A stretch of DNA of 64,000 nucleotides from an uncultured Clostridia bacterium (GTDB taxonomy: Bacteria; Bacillota_I; Bacilli_A; RF39; UBA660), in assembly GCA_948433435.1 (NCBI GenBank), contig CAOJDX010000003.1, forward strand, positions 1-64,000, read 5' to 3'. Under the pieces are notes generated by a model. The model was given only the letters and a program-made list of their open reading frames with translations, was not told the DNA's origin and did not search any database. Position 1 is the stretch's first letter. Every line of letters begins with the position of its first letter. This document shows positions 9,130-17,055 of the stretch, piece by piece. Both the position numbers and the translations under genes were made by a program.

Positions 9130-9151
9130 CCCCCCCAGGTAATTTTGTCAA
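9130..9151 (-). promoter_or_regulatory. Orphan -35 half of a G-tract promoter
   Basis: Minus strand: TTGACA (9151-9146), AAATTACCT, then seven G. The intact copy at 28888 reads TTGACA, AAATTGCCT, six G, TATAAT. Here the G run is followed by the cassette end (CAGAAT), which might act as a poor -10 reading into the cassette. Confidence 0.6.
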
Positions 9152-9211
9152 GGGAGACTTATAAGACCTTGTTAAGCAAATTCATTTTCAATTAATGGAG
9201 AATAAAAAATT

Positions 9212-9243
9212 CAAAAAAAAATGCTATGAAACTTTCATAACAT
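9212..9243 (-). terminator. Terminator of the rpsF-ssb-rpsR operon
   Basis: Stem ATGCTATGAAA / TTTCATAACAT right after the rpsR stop, followed by a run of at least eight T on the minus strand. Confidence 0.85.
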
Positions 9244-9246
9244 TTT

Positions 9247-9462
9247 TTATTTTGTATAAGGTAATAGAGCTATAGCACGAGCTCTCTTAATTGCACGAGC
9301 AATTACTCTTTGATGACGTGCACATGTACCAGTTATACGTCTTGGAACTATTTTTCCTTTTTCATTTATATACTTTTTTAATGTCTCAGGTTCTTTATAA
9401 TCTACTGTCTTTCCTGTACATAGCATACAAACTTTTTTCTTTTTACGATAAAATTCTGCCAT
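9247..9462 (-). CDS. rpsR: 30S ribosomal protein S18
   Basis: Small-subunit platform protein that pairs with S6. The 71 residues include the [29 protein letters not shown] region (given here in parts: [11 protein letters not shown], then [13 protein letters not shown]) and an N-terminal CMLCTGK. AGGAGGATT precedes the ATG. It is third in the usual rpsF-ssb-rpsR order, 15 bp after ssb. Confidence 0.97.
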   Translation of the reverse strand: MAEFYRKKKKVCMLCTGKTVDYKEPETLKKYINEKGKIVPRRITGTCARHQRVIARAIKRARAIALLPYTK

Positions 9463-9477
9463 CTTTAATCCTCCTTT

Positions 9478-9963
9478 TTAAAATGGTAACTCATCATCAC
9501 TTATTTCGATTGAAGATCCAAAATCTGCGAAAGGATTATTGTCTATGTCTGTAGTTTTTTGAGTTTCTGAAGATGATTGATCACCGAAATCATATGGAGT
9601 AGGTTCAACTGAAGTATTTCCTTGATTATTTACATTAGCTGTACTTCCTTTTGTACCTAGAAATTCAACATTATCAGCAACAATTTCAGTTACATAACGT
9701 TTTTTTCCTTCTTGATCATCATAAGTTCTAGTTTGAATACGACCATCTATCGCAACTTGACTACCTTGACTTAAATAATTTTTTACATTTTCTGCTTGTT
9801 TTCTCCAAACAACAATGTTAATAAAATCTGCTTCTCTTTCTCCTGATTGACTTGTATAATTTCTATTAACTGCTAAAGTAAAAGAGGCAACAGCAACATT
9901 GCTTCCTGTATATCTTAATTCTGGATCTCTTGTTAGACGACCTATTAAAAATACTTTATTCAT
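9478..9963 (-). CDS. ssb: Single-stranded DNA-binding protein
   Basis: Binds exposed single-stranded DNA and recruits replication and repair partners. The 161 residues open [19 protein letters not shown], have the OB-fold (about 1-105, with [20 protein letters not shown]), a flexible Asn/Ser-rich linker and the partner-binding tail DDELPF. GAGGAAA precedes the ATG. It is 15 bp after rpsF in the conserved S6-SSB-S18 operon. Confidence 0.97.
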   Translation of the reverse strand: MNKVFLIGRLTRDPELRYTGSNVAVASFTLAVNRNYTSQSGEREADFINIVVWRKQAENVKNYLSQGSQVAIDGRIQTRTYDDQEGKKRYVTEIVADNVEFLGTKGSTANVNNQGNTSVEPTPYDFGDQSSSETQKTTDIDNNPFADFGSSIEISDDELPF

Positions 9964-9978
9964 AATTTTTCCTCACTC

Positions 9979-10266
9979 TTAGTCTTCTACTTTTATCGTT
10001 AAATGACGAAGTATGTTTTCATTGATTCTTGCTACACGTTCAAATTCATTAATTGCTTCACTTGTTGTTTCTACTATATAAAGAAAATAATAGCCTGTTT
10101 TCATCTTGTTTATTTCATATGCTAACTCTTTTTGACCCATTACTTTTTCTTCTACTATAGTTGCTTTGTTATCTGATAATATCTTTTTCATATTTTCAGC
10201 AGTACTCTTAATTTCTGCTTCTTCCATATCAGATCTTACAATGAACATTAATTCATATTTATTCAT
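9979..10266 (-). CDS. rpsF: 30S ribosomal protein S6
   Basis: Binds with S18 to the platform of the 30S subunit. I start at MNKYELMFIVRSDM (10266) because GGAGGTG lies 5 nt upstream; the frame is open for 12 more codons but those are not S6-like. This gives 95 residues, normal for S6. Between the promoter (10332-10360) and the gene, the leader holds two small inverted repeats (AGTATTTAAAATACT and GCCTTGAAGAAGGC), placed where S6:S18 leader control operates in other bacteria. I could not confirm the known motif. Confidence 0.95.
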   Translation of the reverse strand: MNKYELMFIVRSDMEEAEIKSTAENMKKILSDNKATIVEEKVMGQKELAYEINKMKTGYYFLYIVETTSEAINEFERVARINENILRHLTIKVED

Positions 10267-10331
10267 TCTTACACCTCCTTTTGGACTTAAGGCCTTCTTC
10301 AAGGCAAGGAGTATTTTAAATACTCGAATGT

Positions 10332-10360
10332 ATTATATCAAATATATATTTAATTGTAAA
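10332..10360 (-). promoter_or_regulatory. Sigma-A-type promoter of rpsF operon
   Basis: Minus strand TTTACA (10360-10355), a 17-nt spacer and TATAAT (10337-10332), upstream of the S6 leader. Confidence 0.75.
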
Positions 10361-10436
10361 ACTTTTTTCATCAGAAAAGTTGATTTTTTATTTTATCTGT
10401 TAGAATATTACATATTAAAAGAGGGGAGATAGCCTA

Positions 10437-10610
10437 ATGTATAAAGTTTATGAAAATCTTATTGAACTTTTAAAGGAATATCAGAAATATGATAAAATTT
10501 ATGATAAGATCATATCTTTAAAACATAATTCTCATCTTCATTTCAAACGTTATGTATTAAGTAAAAATTTAATAAAAATGACCATTCAACAAAAATATAC
10601 TCTAAAATAA
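10437..10610 (+). CDS. Small uncharacterised protein (57 aa)
   Basis: A short open frame preceded by GAGGGGAG, reading MYKVYENLIELLKEYQKY and ending with QQKYTLK. The composition is helical and basic (many Lys, Tyr, Ile) without a membrane segment or known motif. It is the only plausible plus-strand gene in the left arm, between the divergent rpsF promoter and a terminator shared with the convergent pgeF-like gene. I do not recognise it. The good ribosome site and the terminator directly after the stop support it as real. Confidence 0.55.
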   Translation: MYKVYENLIELLKEYQKYDKIYDKIISLKHNSHLHFKRYVLSKNLIKMTIQQKYTLK

Positions 10611-10641
10611 AACTTTCCTTAAAAAAATGAGGAAAGTTTTT
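10611..10641. terminator. Bidirectional terminator
   Basis: AACTTTCCT / AGGAAAGTT stem with T runs on both strands, between the convergent 57-codon gene and the pgeF-like gene. Confidence 0.8.
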
Positions 10642-10642
10642 C

Positions 10643-11428
10643 TTATTTCTTATAGTATAATCCTATAAAGTTTTGACCAGTTTTTGTTTTATCTCCATGA
10701 ACTAGAGCATAGTGAGAAGCATATCTTATATCCTTGATTGTATCTATTTGACTTATTATAATATGCTTAATGTCCATTTCCCTTAATTGATGATTTATTG
10801 CACCAGATAAATCTATATAATATTGATTATTTTTTTCTATAATATATTGATTCCATAGTTTTTTATTAGTTGCCCATTGAGGATAAGTATCATAAATATA
10901 ATGTTCTTTTTTGGCACAGCTGGCAATATAGATGTGAATATCTTTTTTAGAACTTTTGTATTCTGTTATCAAAGACTCTATTAATTGTTTAGGGAGCTCT
11001 CTATTAATTTGTATAGCTCCACAATGGCATAGAGCAGCTACTTTTTGTTTTCTATCTTCAGCTATTACTATTGGGCAATCTGCTGTTTGATGACCTATTA
11101 CTATATTAGGATATTTAGAGGATATTATTAAAATATCAGCTGGTAATAATTCGTACCAATAATCATTTTTAGTTAAATTTTTTTCTGATATTACTACATA
11201 CTTTCCATCAGGATATTGGATATTATTAGTAGTATTTTTTTGTTTTGCTTGAAAAATTTTAGTACCGTCAAAATGATACTTTTTCCCTAATTTTATTCTA
11301 GTTTGCAAAAATTTATCATCAATTTCTTGTTGAGTTAAATGAGAAGAATAAAATTTTGGATTCCTACTCATAATTCCATCTTCCTTAGTGGATTCAAAAA
11401 TGATCAGCTTTGGTTCCATTTTAGACAT
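10643..11428 (-). CDS. Diverged PgeF/YfiH (laccase-domain) family protein
   Basis: The family contains the peptidoglycan-editing factor PgeF and purine-nucleoside phosphorylase/deaminases. Conserved parts are TADCPIVIA (zinc-binding Cys) and LCHCGAIQ in place of the usual HAGWRG (zinc-binding His), plus YIASCAKKEHY in place of the GPCI block. The first zinc histidine, normally in QVHG, is replaced (FQAKQKN has Lys). It may therefore be inactive or have changed its role. I start at MSKMEPKL (11428), overlapping the end of ychF, with AGG five bases upstream; an earlier in-frame start at 11455 has no better support. About 261 residues. Confidence 0.75.
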   Translation of the reverse strand: MSKMEPKLIIFESTKEDGIMSRNPKFYSSHLTQQEIDDKFLQTRIKLGKKYHFDGTKIFQAKQKNTTNNIQYPDGKYVVISEKNLTKNDYWYELLPADILIISSKYPNIVIGHQTADCPIVIAEDRKQKVAALCHCGAIQINRELPKQLIESLITEYKSSKKDIHIYIASCAKKEHYIYDTYPQWATNKKLWNQYIIEKNNQYYIDLSGAINHQLREMDIKHIIISQIDTIKDIRYASHYALVHGDKTKTGQNFIGLYYKK

Positions 11429-12521
11429 TAAACCTGAAGTGACAGATATCACCATCTTGCATTAAATACTCTTTACCTTCTAATCTAGCACGCCCATTTT
11501 CTTTTACTTTTAATTCACTTCCATATTGAATTAAATCTTCATAGCTCATTACTTCGGCTTTTATAAAGCCTTTTTCAAAATCTGTATGAATAATTCCAGC
11601 ACACTTTTTAGCATTCATTCCTTTTTTAAAGGTCCAGGCTCTAACTTCATCTTTTCCTACTGTAAAATAGGTTGCTAAGCCCAAAAGATCATATGTTGCT
11701 TCAATTAACTGATCTAAGCCACTCGTTTCTATATTTAGTGCATCTAACATTTCTTGTTTTTCTTCATCTTCTAAACTACTTAAATCTTCTTCTAACTTTG
11801 CACATAGTTTTACTACTTTTGCATTTTCTAATTTAGCATATTCCTTTACTTGTTTAACGTACTCATTATCTTCTGTTGCTATTTCTTCTTCGCTAATATT
11901 GGTTAAATAAATAATTGGTTTAAGTGTTAAAAAGCTATAAGATTTTAAAATCAACTTTTCTTCTTCTGTATAATCCACTAATCTTAAGGGAATGTTATTT
12001 TCTAATGATGTTTTGGCTTTTTCTAGAGCTTCTACTTCTAATAAATCATTCTTGTCTTTACTAGTTCTAGCTTTTTTAGTTACTTTTTCTAAGCGATTAT
12101 TAACAATATCTAGATCAGCTATAGCTAGTTCTAAATTAATTGTTTCTATATCTCTTATTGGGTCAACATTTCCTTCTACGTGAATAATTTTATTATGATC
12201 AAAACATCTGACTACTTCACAGATAGCATCTGTTTCTCTAATGTGAGAAAGAAATTTATTTCCTAAACCTTCACCAGCTGAAGCCCCTTTGACAAGTCCT
12301 GCAATATCTGTAAATTCGTAAGCAGTAGGAATTACTTTATTAGGGTTGTACATTTTGGCTAATTCATCTATTCTTTTGTCTGGAACAGTTACAACCCCTA
12401 CGTTAGGATCTATGGTAGCAAAGGGGTAATTTTCTGCTAAAATATTTTTCTTGGTTATGGCATTAAATAGGGTAGACTTTCCAACATTTGGTAGTCCAAC
12501 TATACCTGCTGTTAAACTCAT
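11421..12521 (-). CDS. ychF: Redox-regulated ATPase/GTPase YchF (OLA1)
   Basis: Obg-family P-loop protein that binds ribosomes and prefers ATP. The 366 residues start with the G1 motif GLPNVGKSTLFNAI, followed by DPNVG, DIAGLVKGA, a coiled-coil insert (about 125-200) and a C-terminal TGS-like domain with the DICHFRF ending. Length and motifs are standard. AGAGGCG precedes the ATG. It overlaps the pgeF-like gene by a few codons. Confidence 0.97.
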   Translation of the reverse strand: MSLTAGIVGLPNVGKSTLFNAITKKNILAENYPFATIDPNVGVVTVPDKRIDELAKMYNPNKVIPTAYEFTDIAGLVKGASAGEGLGNKFLSHIRETDAICEVVRCFDHNKIIHVEGNVDPIRDIETINLELAIADLDIVNNRLEKVTKKARTSKDKNDLLEVEALEKAKTSLENNIPLRLVDYTEEEKLILKSYSFLTLKPIIYLTNISEEEIATEDNEYVKQVKEYAKLENAKVVKLCAKLEEDLSSLEDEEKQEMLDALNIETSGLDQLIEATYDLLGLATYFTVGKDEVRAWTFKKGMNAKKCAGIIHTDFEKGFIKAEVMSYEDLIQYGSELKVKENGRARLEGKEYLMQDGDICHFRFNV

Positions 12522-12574
12522 GATATCGCCTCTTTCTTTTTCTATTATAGTATAACATTTTATTTTTAATTTAC

Positions 12575-12602
12575 AAGAAAAAGAGGTAGTTCCTCTTTTT
12601 TT
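12575..12602. terminator. Terminator between abgT and ychF
   Basis: AAAGAGG / CCTCTTT stem with a five-base loop and T runs on both strands; on the minus strand it follows the abgT stop. Confidence 0.8.
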
Positions 12603-12606
12603 AGAT

Positions 12607-14214
12607 CTAAATAGTTGGGGTTACTTTTGGACCAATTGGTAGTCCTATAATATACCAACTTATGACTAATAAAATCCATGTTAAGCCAATAATTAGAAAA
12701 TATGGCATCACTAATTTTATTGCATGGTGAATACTTATAGGTTTTTGTTTTGACTGATGATATAAGTTTAAATAACCAATATATAATACAAAGAAGGAAA
12801 AAAATGGAGTTATTCCTTTGGTTATAGAATCGGCTACTCTCATTATTAGTTGTGCAAACTGGGGAGAGATATTTGCTTGCATAAACATAGGAACTACAAT
12901 TGGTGAAAAAATTTGCCATTTTGTTGAAATGCTAGTACAAAATATATTTGCAAAAGCTATTATTAATATAGTAATCACTATTAAAGGAATACCTGATAAT
13001 TCTAAATGAGAAAGTAGGGTAGCTAACCAAGATGTGATAATGATTCCTATATTACTTTTTTTCCAGATAGCTAAAAGTTGAGAAAAAACAAATAATACAA
13101 TTAAAATCATTCCAACGTCTTTAAATCTAATAGAAGCCTTTTCTATTAAATCTCGATCATTTTTTATACTTTTAGCTCCAAATGCATATACTAATCCTAA
13201 AACGATTAAAAAAGTTGAAGTTAAAAAAGTAAATGCTAAATGGAAATATGAGTTTTCTCCAAATAATTGATTAACATATATTGTCTCTTTTTTATCTAAT
13301 AAAAGCCCAGAAAATGGTAAATTTGGAACTAACATATAGGCAAAGAAAATCAGCATAATGATTCCGGCTATTAGAGAAAGTCTTAATCCTCTTTTTTCAT
13401 TTTTTTCAGTTGCTATTTTCGTTTGTTCTGCTTCGTCTATGTCGATGATTGATAATTCTGAAGTTTTTAGTGTTTCTCCTGTCAAGTGATCATGAAAGCG
13501 ATATTTTCCAATTTTTGGTGCGATTAACTTTTCAATTACGATTGTACCAATGATTGGAATTATAATACTAGCTACTATTATAAAAATTAAGTTTGAGGTT
13601 AAACTAATATGTGCTGAAGAATCTATCAAATGAGCGGCACTTGCTGTATAAGGAATTAATTTTACATCTGTCCAACCAACAAAAATACTAATTCCGCTTC
13701 CAAAAGCAGTTCCACAAAAGGCTGTGATTATTCCTATTAATGGATTTCTTTTATTTATTTCATAAATTATAGCTGCTAAAGGTATTAAAATGGCATATCC
13801 TATATCACTTACTAAAGAAGAAATTACTCCTGTAAATAAAATTAAGAAAGTTAATTTATACTTTGATAATTTTTTTAATTTTCTTTTTGCTAAGGCCTCT
13901 ATAAATCCTGTTGCCTCTGCGATACTAATTCCTATTAGAGAAATTAATAACATGCCAAGAGGAGCGAAAGCTACAAAATTATTTGTAGAACTACTGATTA
14001 TAGATTTTAAACCATTAAATGTTAATAAATTTTCCACTGTAATTAGAGTTGGTTCTAGTTCTTTTGTTGCTTCATTTACTGTATTATATGTTGCTTGAAT
14101 TTGTAATGATGAAAGAATAGAACTTAATACTAATATTAAAACTATTGCTAAAAGAAGCATTGTTACTGGATGAAAATAAAATTTTTTCAGTTTTAATTTT
14201 CTTTTTTCTTGCAT
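12607..14214 (-). CDS. AbgT-family transporter
   Basis: Twelve-helix-class inner-membrane transporter. AbgT members import p-aminobenzoyl-glutamate or act as drug and antimetabolite pumps; which applies here is not visible. The 535 residues show a first helix (about 17-36), family-type segments such as FAPLGMLLISLIGISIAEATG and a re-entrant region SDIGYAILIPLAA, and further helices to the C-terminus (ISWYIIGLPIGP). GAGGAAGG precedes the ATG, 1 bp after the DUF951 gene. It is followed by a terminator and so ends a transcription unit. Confidence 0.9.
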   Translation of the reverse strand: MQEKRKLKLKKFYFHPVTMLLLAIVLILVLSSILSSLQIQATYNTVNEATKELEPTLITVENLLTFNGLKSIISSSTNNFVAFAPLGMLLISLIGISIAEATGFIEALAKRKLKKLSKYKLTFLILFTGVISSLVSDIGYAILIPLAAIIYEINKRNPLIGIITAFCGTAFGSGISIFVGWTDVKLIPYTASAAHLIDSSAHISLTSNLIFIIVASIIIPIIGTIVIEKLIAPKIGKYRFHDHLTGETLKTSELSIIDIDEAEQTKIATEKNEKRGLRLSLIAGIIMLIFFAYMLVPNLPFSGLLLDKKETIYVNQLFGENSYFHLAFTFLTSTFLIVLGLVYAFGAKSIKNDRDLIEKASIRFKDVGMILIVLFVFSQLLAIWKKSNIGIIITSWLATLLSHLELSGIPLIVITILIIAFANIFCTSISTKWQIFSPIVVPMFMQANISPQFAQLIMRVADSITKGITPFFSFFVLYIGYLNLYHQSKQKPISIHHAIKLVMPYFLIIGLTWILLVISWYIIGLPIGPKVTPTI

Positions 14215-14215
14215 A

Positions 14216-14416
14216 TCATTTACCTTCCTCTATTATTATCTTTTTTATCTTTTTATTAAAGTCAATTCGAGGTATAAATAAAGATCTACCACAATTTAAG
14301 CATTTTATTTTAATATCAGCACCTAATCTTATTACTTCCCAAATTTCTCCTCCACATGGATGTTTTTTCTTCATTTGGACTTTACTTCCTATTGTATATT
14401 CTTTATTATTTTCCAT
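14216..14416 (-). CDS. DUF951 small zinc-ribbon-like protein
   Basis: A 66-residue protein of the DUF951 (YyzM) family, found next to mechanosensitive channel and parB genes in many Firmicutes. It has MKKKHPCGGEIWEVIRLGAD and CLNCGRSLFIPR, giving one Cys plus a CxxC that could hold a metal. The start overlaps the end of the mscS gene by 11 nt and uses GAGGTG, so the two are probably translated together. Function is unknown. Confidence 0.88.
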   Translation of the reverse strand: MENNKEYTIGSKVQMKKKHPCGGEIWEVIRLGADIKIKCLNCGRSLFIPRIDFNKKIKKIIIEEGK

Positions 14417-15230
14417 TATGCACCTCGAGTTGTGGGAAAGGTATTTTTATTTTTTCTTTATCTAATACTTCTTTAATTTTTTTTCTCATTATTCTTTCTG
14501 TAGTATATTGTTCCATAGAACTTACAGGAGCAGTGATTCTATATACGACTGAAGAGTCGGCTAATTCTGTTATTCCTAAAACTTGAACATCTCCTTTTAA
14601 TTTGGGAAGGGTTTTAGTTAAGTCTTTGGCTAAATTATTTAAAACTTTTTCTACTTTGTCCATGTTGGCTTCATAATCAATACAGATATCCACAATAGCT
14701 ACTGAATTTGCTAAGTTATAGTTTATTACTTCTGTGATATTGTGATTAGCAATTATTTTAGTTCTACCTTTATAGTCTTTAATTCTAGTAGTTTTCAGTC
14801 CTATAAAAGTGACTTCTCCCATAAAGTCTCCTACTTGAATTGTATCTCCAATTTCATATTGATCTTCTGCTATAATAAAAATTCCTGCTAATAAGTCTTT
14901 AGCAATATCTTGAAAAGCTAATCCAATAATTGCTGTTGCTACTCCTAATCCTGCTACTATAGATCTTATATTTATACCATATATAGTTAATATTGATAAA
15001 ATAATTAAAATAATAATGACATATTTTAAAATATTTAAAATCATTATTCTAATTGTATCAGCTCGTTTTTGATAATGTCTTTTTGCTACAGCAGTAAAAT
15101 ATTTCTTAGTGAAAATATTATTAATAATTCTTTTTAAAATTATATAGGTAATAATACCTATTGCAATATAAACAACAGGTAAAGTAAAATATTTTAATTC
15201 TATTTCATAAGTATTGAATAAGGTTATCAT
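14406..15230 (-). CDS. Small-conductance mechanosensitive channel (MscS family)
   Basis: Membrane tension-gated channel. The 274 residues have three predicted helices (about 16-34, 62-84 and a pore-lining helix near 90-115 rich in Gly/Ala: VAGLGVATAIIGLAFQ), followed by the beta domain with EDQYEIGDTIQVGDFMGEV and the C-terminal alpha/beta domain. The lining helix and the following DxxxIGD segment are classic MscS marks. AGGAGG precedes the ATG, 13 bp after parB. Confidence 0.93.
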   Translation of the reverse strand: MITLFNTYEIELKYFTLPVVYIAIGIITYIILKRIINNIFTKKYFTAVAKRHYQKRADTIRIMILNILKYVIIILIILSILTIYGINIRSIVAGLGVATAIIGLAFQDIAKDLLAGIFIIAEDQYEIGDTIQVGDFMGEVTFIGLKTTRIKDYKGRTKIIANHNITEVINYNLANSVAIVDICIDYEANMDKVEKVLNNLAKDLTKTLPKLKGDVQVLGITELADSSVVYRITAPVSSMEQYTTERIMRKKIKEVLDKEKIKIPFPQLEVHNGK

Positions 15231-15243
15231 GTACTACCTCCTT

Positions 15244-16134
15244 TTACTTGTCAAGGTGCATTATTTCTAGTAATCGATTTAGATCATTTGTATTGGTAAA
15301 GGAAATTTCTATTTTATTATTTTTTATTTTTACTTTGGTTCCTAGTTTTTCATTTAACATATCCTCTAAATAAGTATATTCATTATTTTTGGATATTTTT
15401 TTAGTAATTTTATTTCTTTTAACATATTCTTCATTTGTAGAAGTAATATTTTCTAATTCTCTAACGCTTATTCCTTCTGTCATTATTTTGTCAGTTAATT
15501 CTTTTATTTGGTAATTATTATCTAACTTACTTAGAACTCTGGCATGACCCATGGTAAGTTTATGATCGTTAATAAGGGTTTGAGTCTCTTCTGGTAAATT
15601 TAATAACCCAAGTGTATTGGTAATATGTGATCTACTTTTTCCTAATTTCTTGGCTAATTCTTCTTGAGTAATATTTAAATTTTCTTGCAATTTTTTATAG
15701 GCATTTGCTTCTTCTATTGAGGTTAGATTTTCTCTTTGTAAATTTTCTAAAAGAGCGATTTCCATCATTTCTGAATCAGTAAAATCTCTGATTATAGCTG
15801 GAATTTCTTCTAAACCAGCTATAGTAGATGCCTTTACTCTTCGTTCTCCTGCTATAATCTCATAACCTTTAATACTTTTCTTTACGATAATTGGTTGAAA
15901 TACTCCATGTTCTTTAATTGAACTTGCTAACTCTTCTAGAGCTTCTTCATTAAATATTTTTCTTGGCTGATAAGGATTTGCACGTAACTCTTTGATTGGA
16001 ATTTTCTGAATTTCTTCTTTGGGAGTTTCGTTTACTATTTTTTCTTCTACTTTTGTATAATCCATCGGTTCACTATTAAATAATTCCTCCAAGCCTTTTC
16101 CAAGGGCCTTTCGTTTAATATTATTCTGTTCCAT
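15244..16134 (-). CDS. parB: Chromosome-partitioning protein ParB (Spo0J)
   Basis: CTP-dependent DNA clamp that loads at parS and recruits SMC. It has an N-terminal Arg-rich CTPase region (ANPYQPRKIF, AGERRVKAS, LLENLQREN), a helix-turn-helix (TQEELAKKLGKSRSHITNTL then TMGHAR) and a C-terminal dimer domain. The GKSRS and GHAR residues are those of parS-binding ParB rather than Noc. Cognate parS sites lie at 36167 and 36853. The start could be ATG 16134 or TTG 16143; both lie inside the end of parA after GGAAGTGA. About 296 residues. Confidence 0.95.
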   Translation of the reverse strand: MEQNNIKRKALGKGLEELFNSEPMDYTKVEEKIVNETPKEEIQKIPIKELRANPYQPRKIFNEEALEELASSIKEHGVFQPIIVKKSIKGYEIIAGERRVKASTIAGLEEIPAIIRDFTDSEMMEIALLENLQRENLTSIEEANAYKKLQENLNITQEELAKKLGKSRSHITNTLGLLNLPEETQTLINDHKLTMGHARVLSKLDNNYQIKELTDKIMTEGISVRELENITSTNEEYVKRNKITKKISKNNEYTYLEDMLNEKLGTKVKIKNNKIEISFTNTNDLNRLLEIMHLDK

Positions 16135-16909
16135 TTCTTTCAATCACTTCCTTTGCCAAATTTATATATGCTTCTGATCCTCTACTTTTTGGATCATAGG
16201 CGATAATTGGTTCTCCATGTGATGGGGCCTCTGTTAATCTTATTAATCGAGGAATAATTGTATTATATACTTTTTCTTTAAAGAATTTACGAATATCATC
16301 TACTACTTCAAAACCTAAATTTGTTCTTGAATCTAACATAGTAAGAAGAACTCCTTCTATTTGAAGATCTGGATTTAACGTTTTTTGTGCTAGCATAATA
16401 GTATTTAATAGCTGCATAATTCCTTCTAGGGCAAAAAATTCACATTGTACTGGTATAATAACTGAGTTTGAAGCAGTTAAGGCATTTGTTGTAATTAATC
16501 CTAATGATGGAGGACAGTCTATAATAATATAATCAAATTTTTCTTTTATTTCATCAAGATTATTTTTTAATTGACTTCCTTTTTGATAACCAGGTTCATG
16601 TTGACTTTTTTCTAATAATTCAATATCTAATCCTGCCAAATTTATGGTTGCTGGTATCACATATAATTCTTTATATTTTGTTTTCTTAATTGCTTCTTCA
16701 ATTTTACATTTTCCTATTAATACGTCATAAATGCTTTTATCAATATCGGCCTTATTAATTCCAACACCAGTAGTTGTATTTCCTTGTGGATCTAAATCAA
16801 TTAATAATACCTTTTTTCCTAATACTGCTAATGATGCAGAAAGATTAATACTTGTTGTTGTTTTGCCTACGCCACCTTTTTGGTTTACTAGCGAGATTGT
16901 CTTTCCCAT
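16121..16909 (-). CDS. parA: Chromosome-partitioning ATPase ParA (Soj)
   Basis: Deviant Walker ATPase that works with ParB in origin segregation and DnaA control. I start at MGKTISLVNQKGGVGKTT (16909), because AAGGTGAT lies 5 nt upstream; the open frame extends 14 codons further without a ribosome site. The deviant Walker A KGGVGKTT, the FDYIIIDCPPSLG block and SLGLITTNAL are present. About 262 residues, normal. It overlaps parB. A TATAAT-like -10 lies just upstream, after the noc terminator. Confidence 0.97.
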   Translation of the reverse strand: MGKTISLVNQKGGVGKTTTSINLSASLAVLGKKVLLIDLDPQGNTTTGVGINKADIDKSIYDVLIGKCKIEEAIKKTKYKELYVIPATINLAGLDIELLEKSQHEPGYQKGSQLKNNLDEIKEKFDYIIIDCPPSLGLITTNALTASNSVIIPVQCEFFALEGIMQLLNTIMLAQKTLNPDLQIEGVLLTMLDSRTNLGFEVVDDIRKFFKEKVYNTIIPRLIRLTEAPSHGEPIIAYDPKSRGSEAYINLAKEVIERNGTE

Positions 16910-16984
16910 ATGATCACCTTTTTCACTTTCTAACAAATTATATTGTATCAAAAAAATATTTATTTGAAAACTAATATTTCTGAT

Positions 16985-17015
16985 TGAAAATAAAAGGCAT
17001 AATTTTCTTATGCCT
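16985..17015 (-). terminator. Terminator after noc
   Basis: AGGCATAA / TTATGCCT stem followed on the minus strand by TTTTATTTTC. It partly separates noc from parAB. Confidence 0.75.
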
Positions 17016-17055
17016 GATTTGATCTATTTTACGATCTTTTGTTTTATATTATTTT

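Larger units (their letters stand above)
7254..9130. mobile_element. Candidate non-autonomous cassette with 23-bp inverted ends
   Basis: A 1.88 kb segment bounded by inverted repeats (7254-7276 and 9107-9129; 20 of 23 positions identical, ending ATATACCCAAAA) and flanked on both sides by a six-base C tract (7248-7253 and 9131-9136) that would be the target duplication. It carries a NUDIX gene, a broken PDDEXK nuclease gene and about 330 bp of non-coding DNA. It has no transposase or recombinase, so it would need one in trans. Joining the flanks rebuilds TTGACA, 9 nt, G6, TAGAAT, which matches the promoter at 28888-28914 in spacing and almost in sequence. This is the main evidence for insertion. 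Confidence 0.65.

Noticed and set aside
12566-12919. 117-codon minus-strand frame
   Set aside because: It overlaps the C-terminal part of the AbgT transporter gene in another frame, with no ribosome site and odd composition; it is a shadow.
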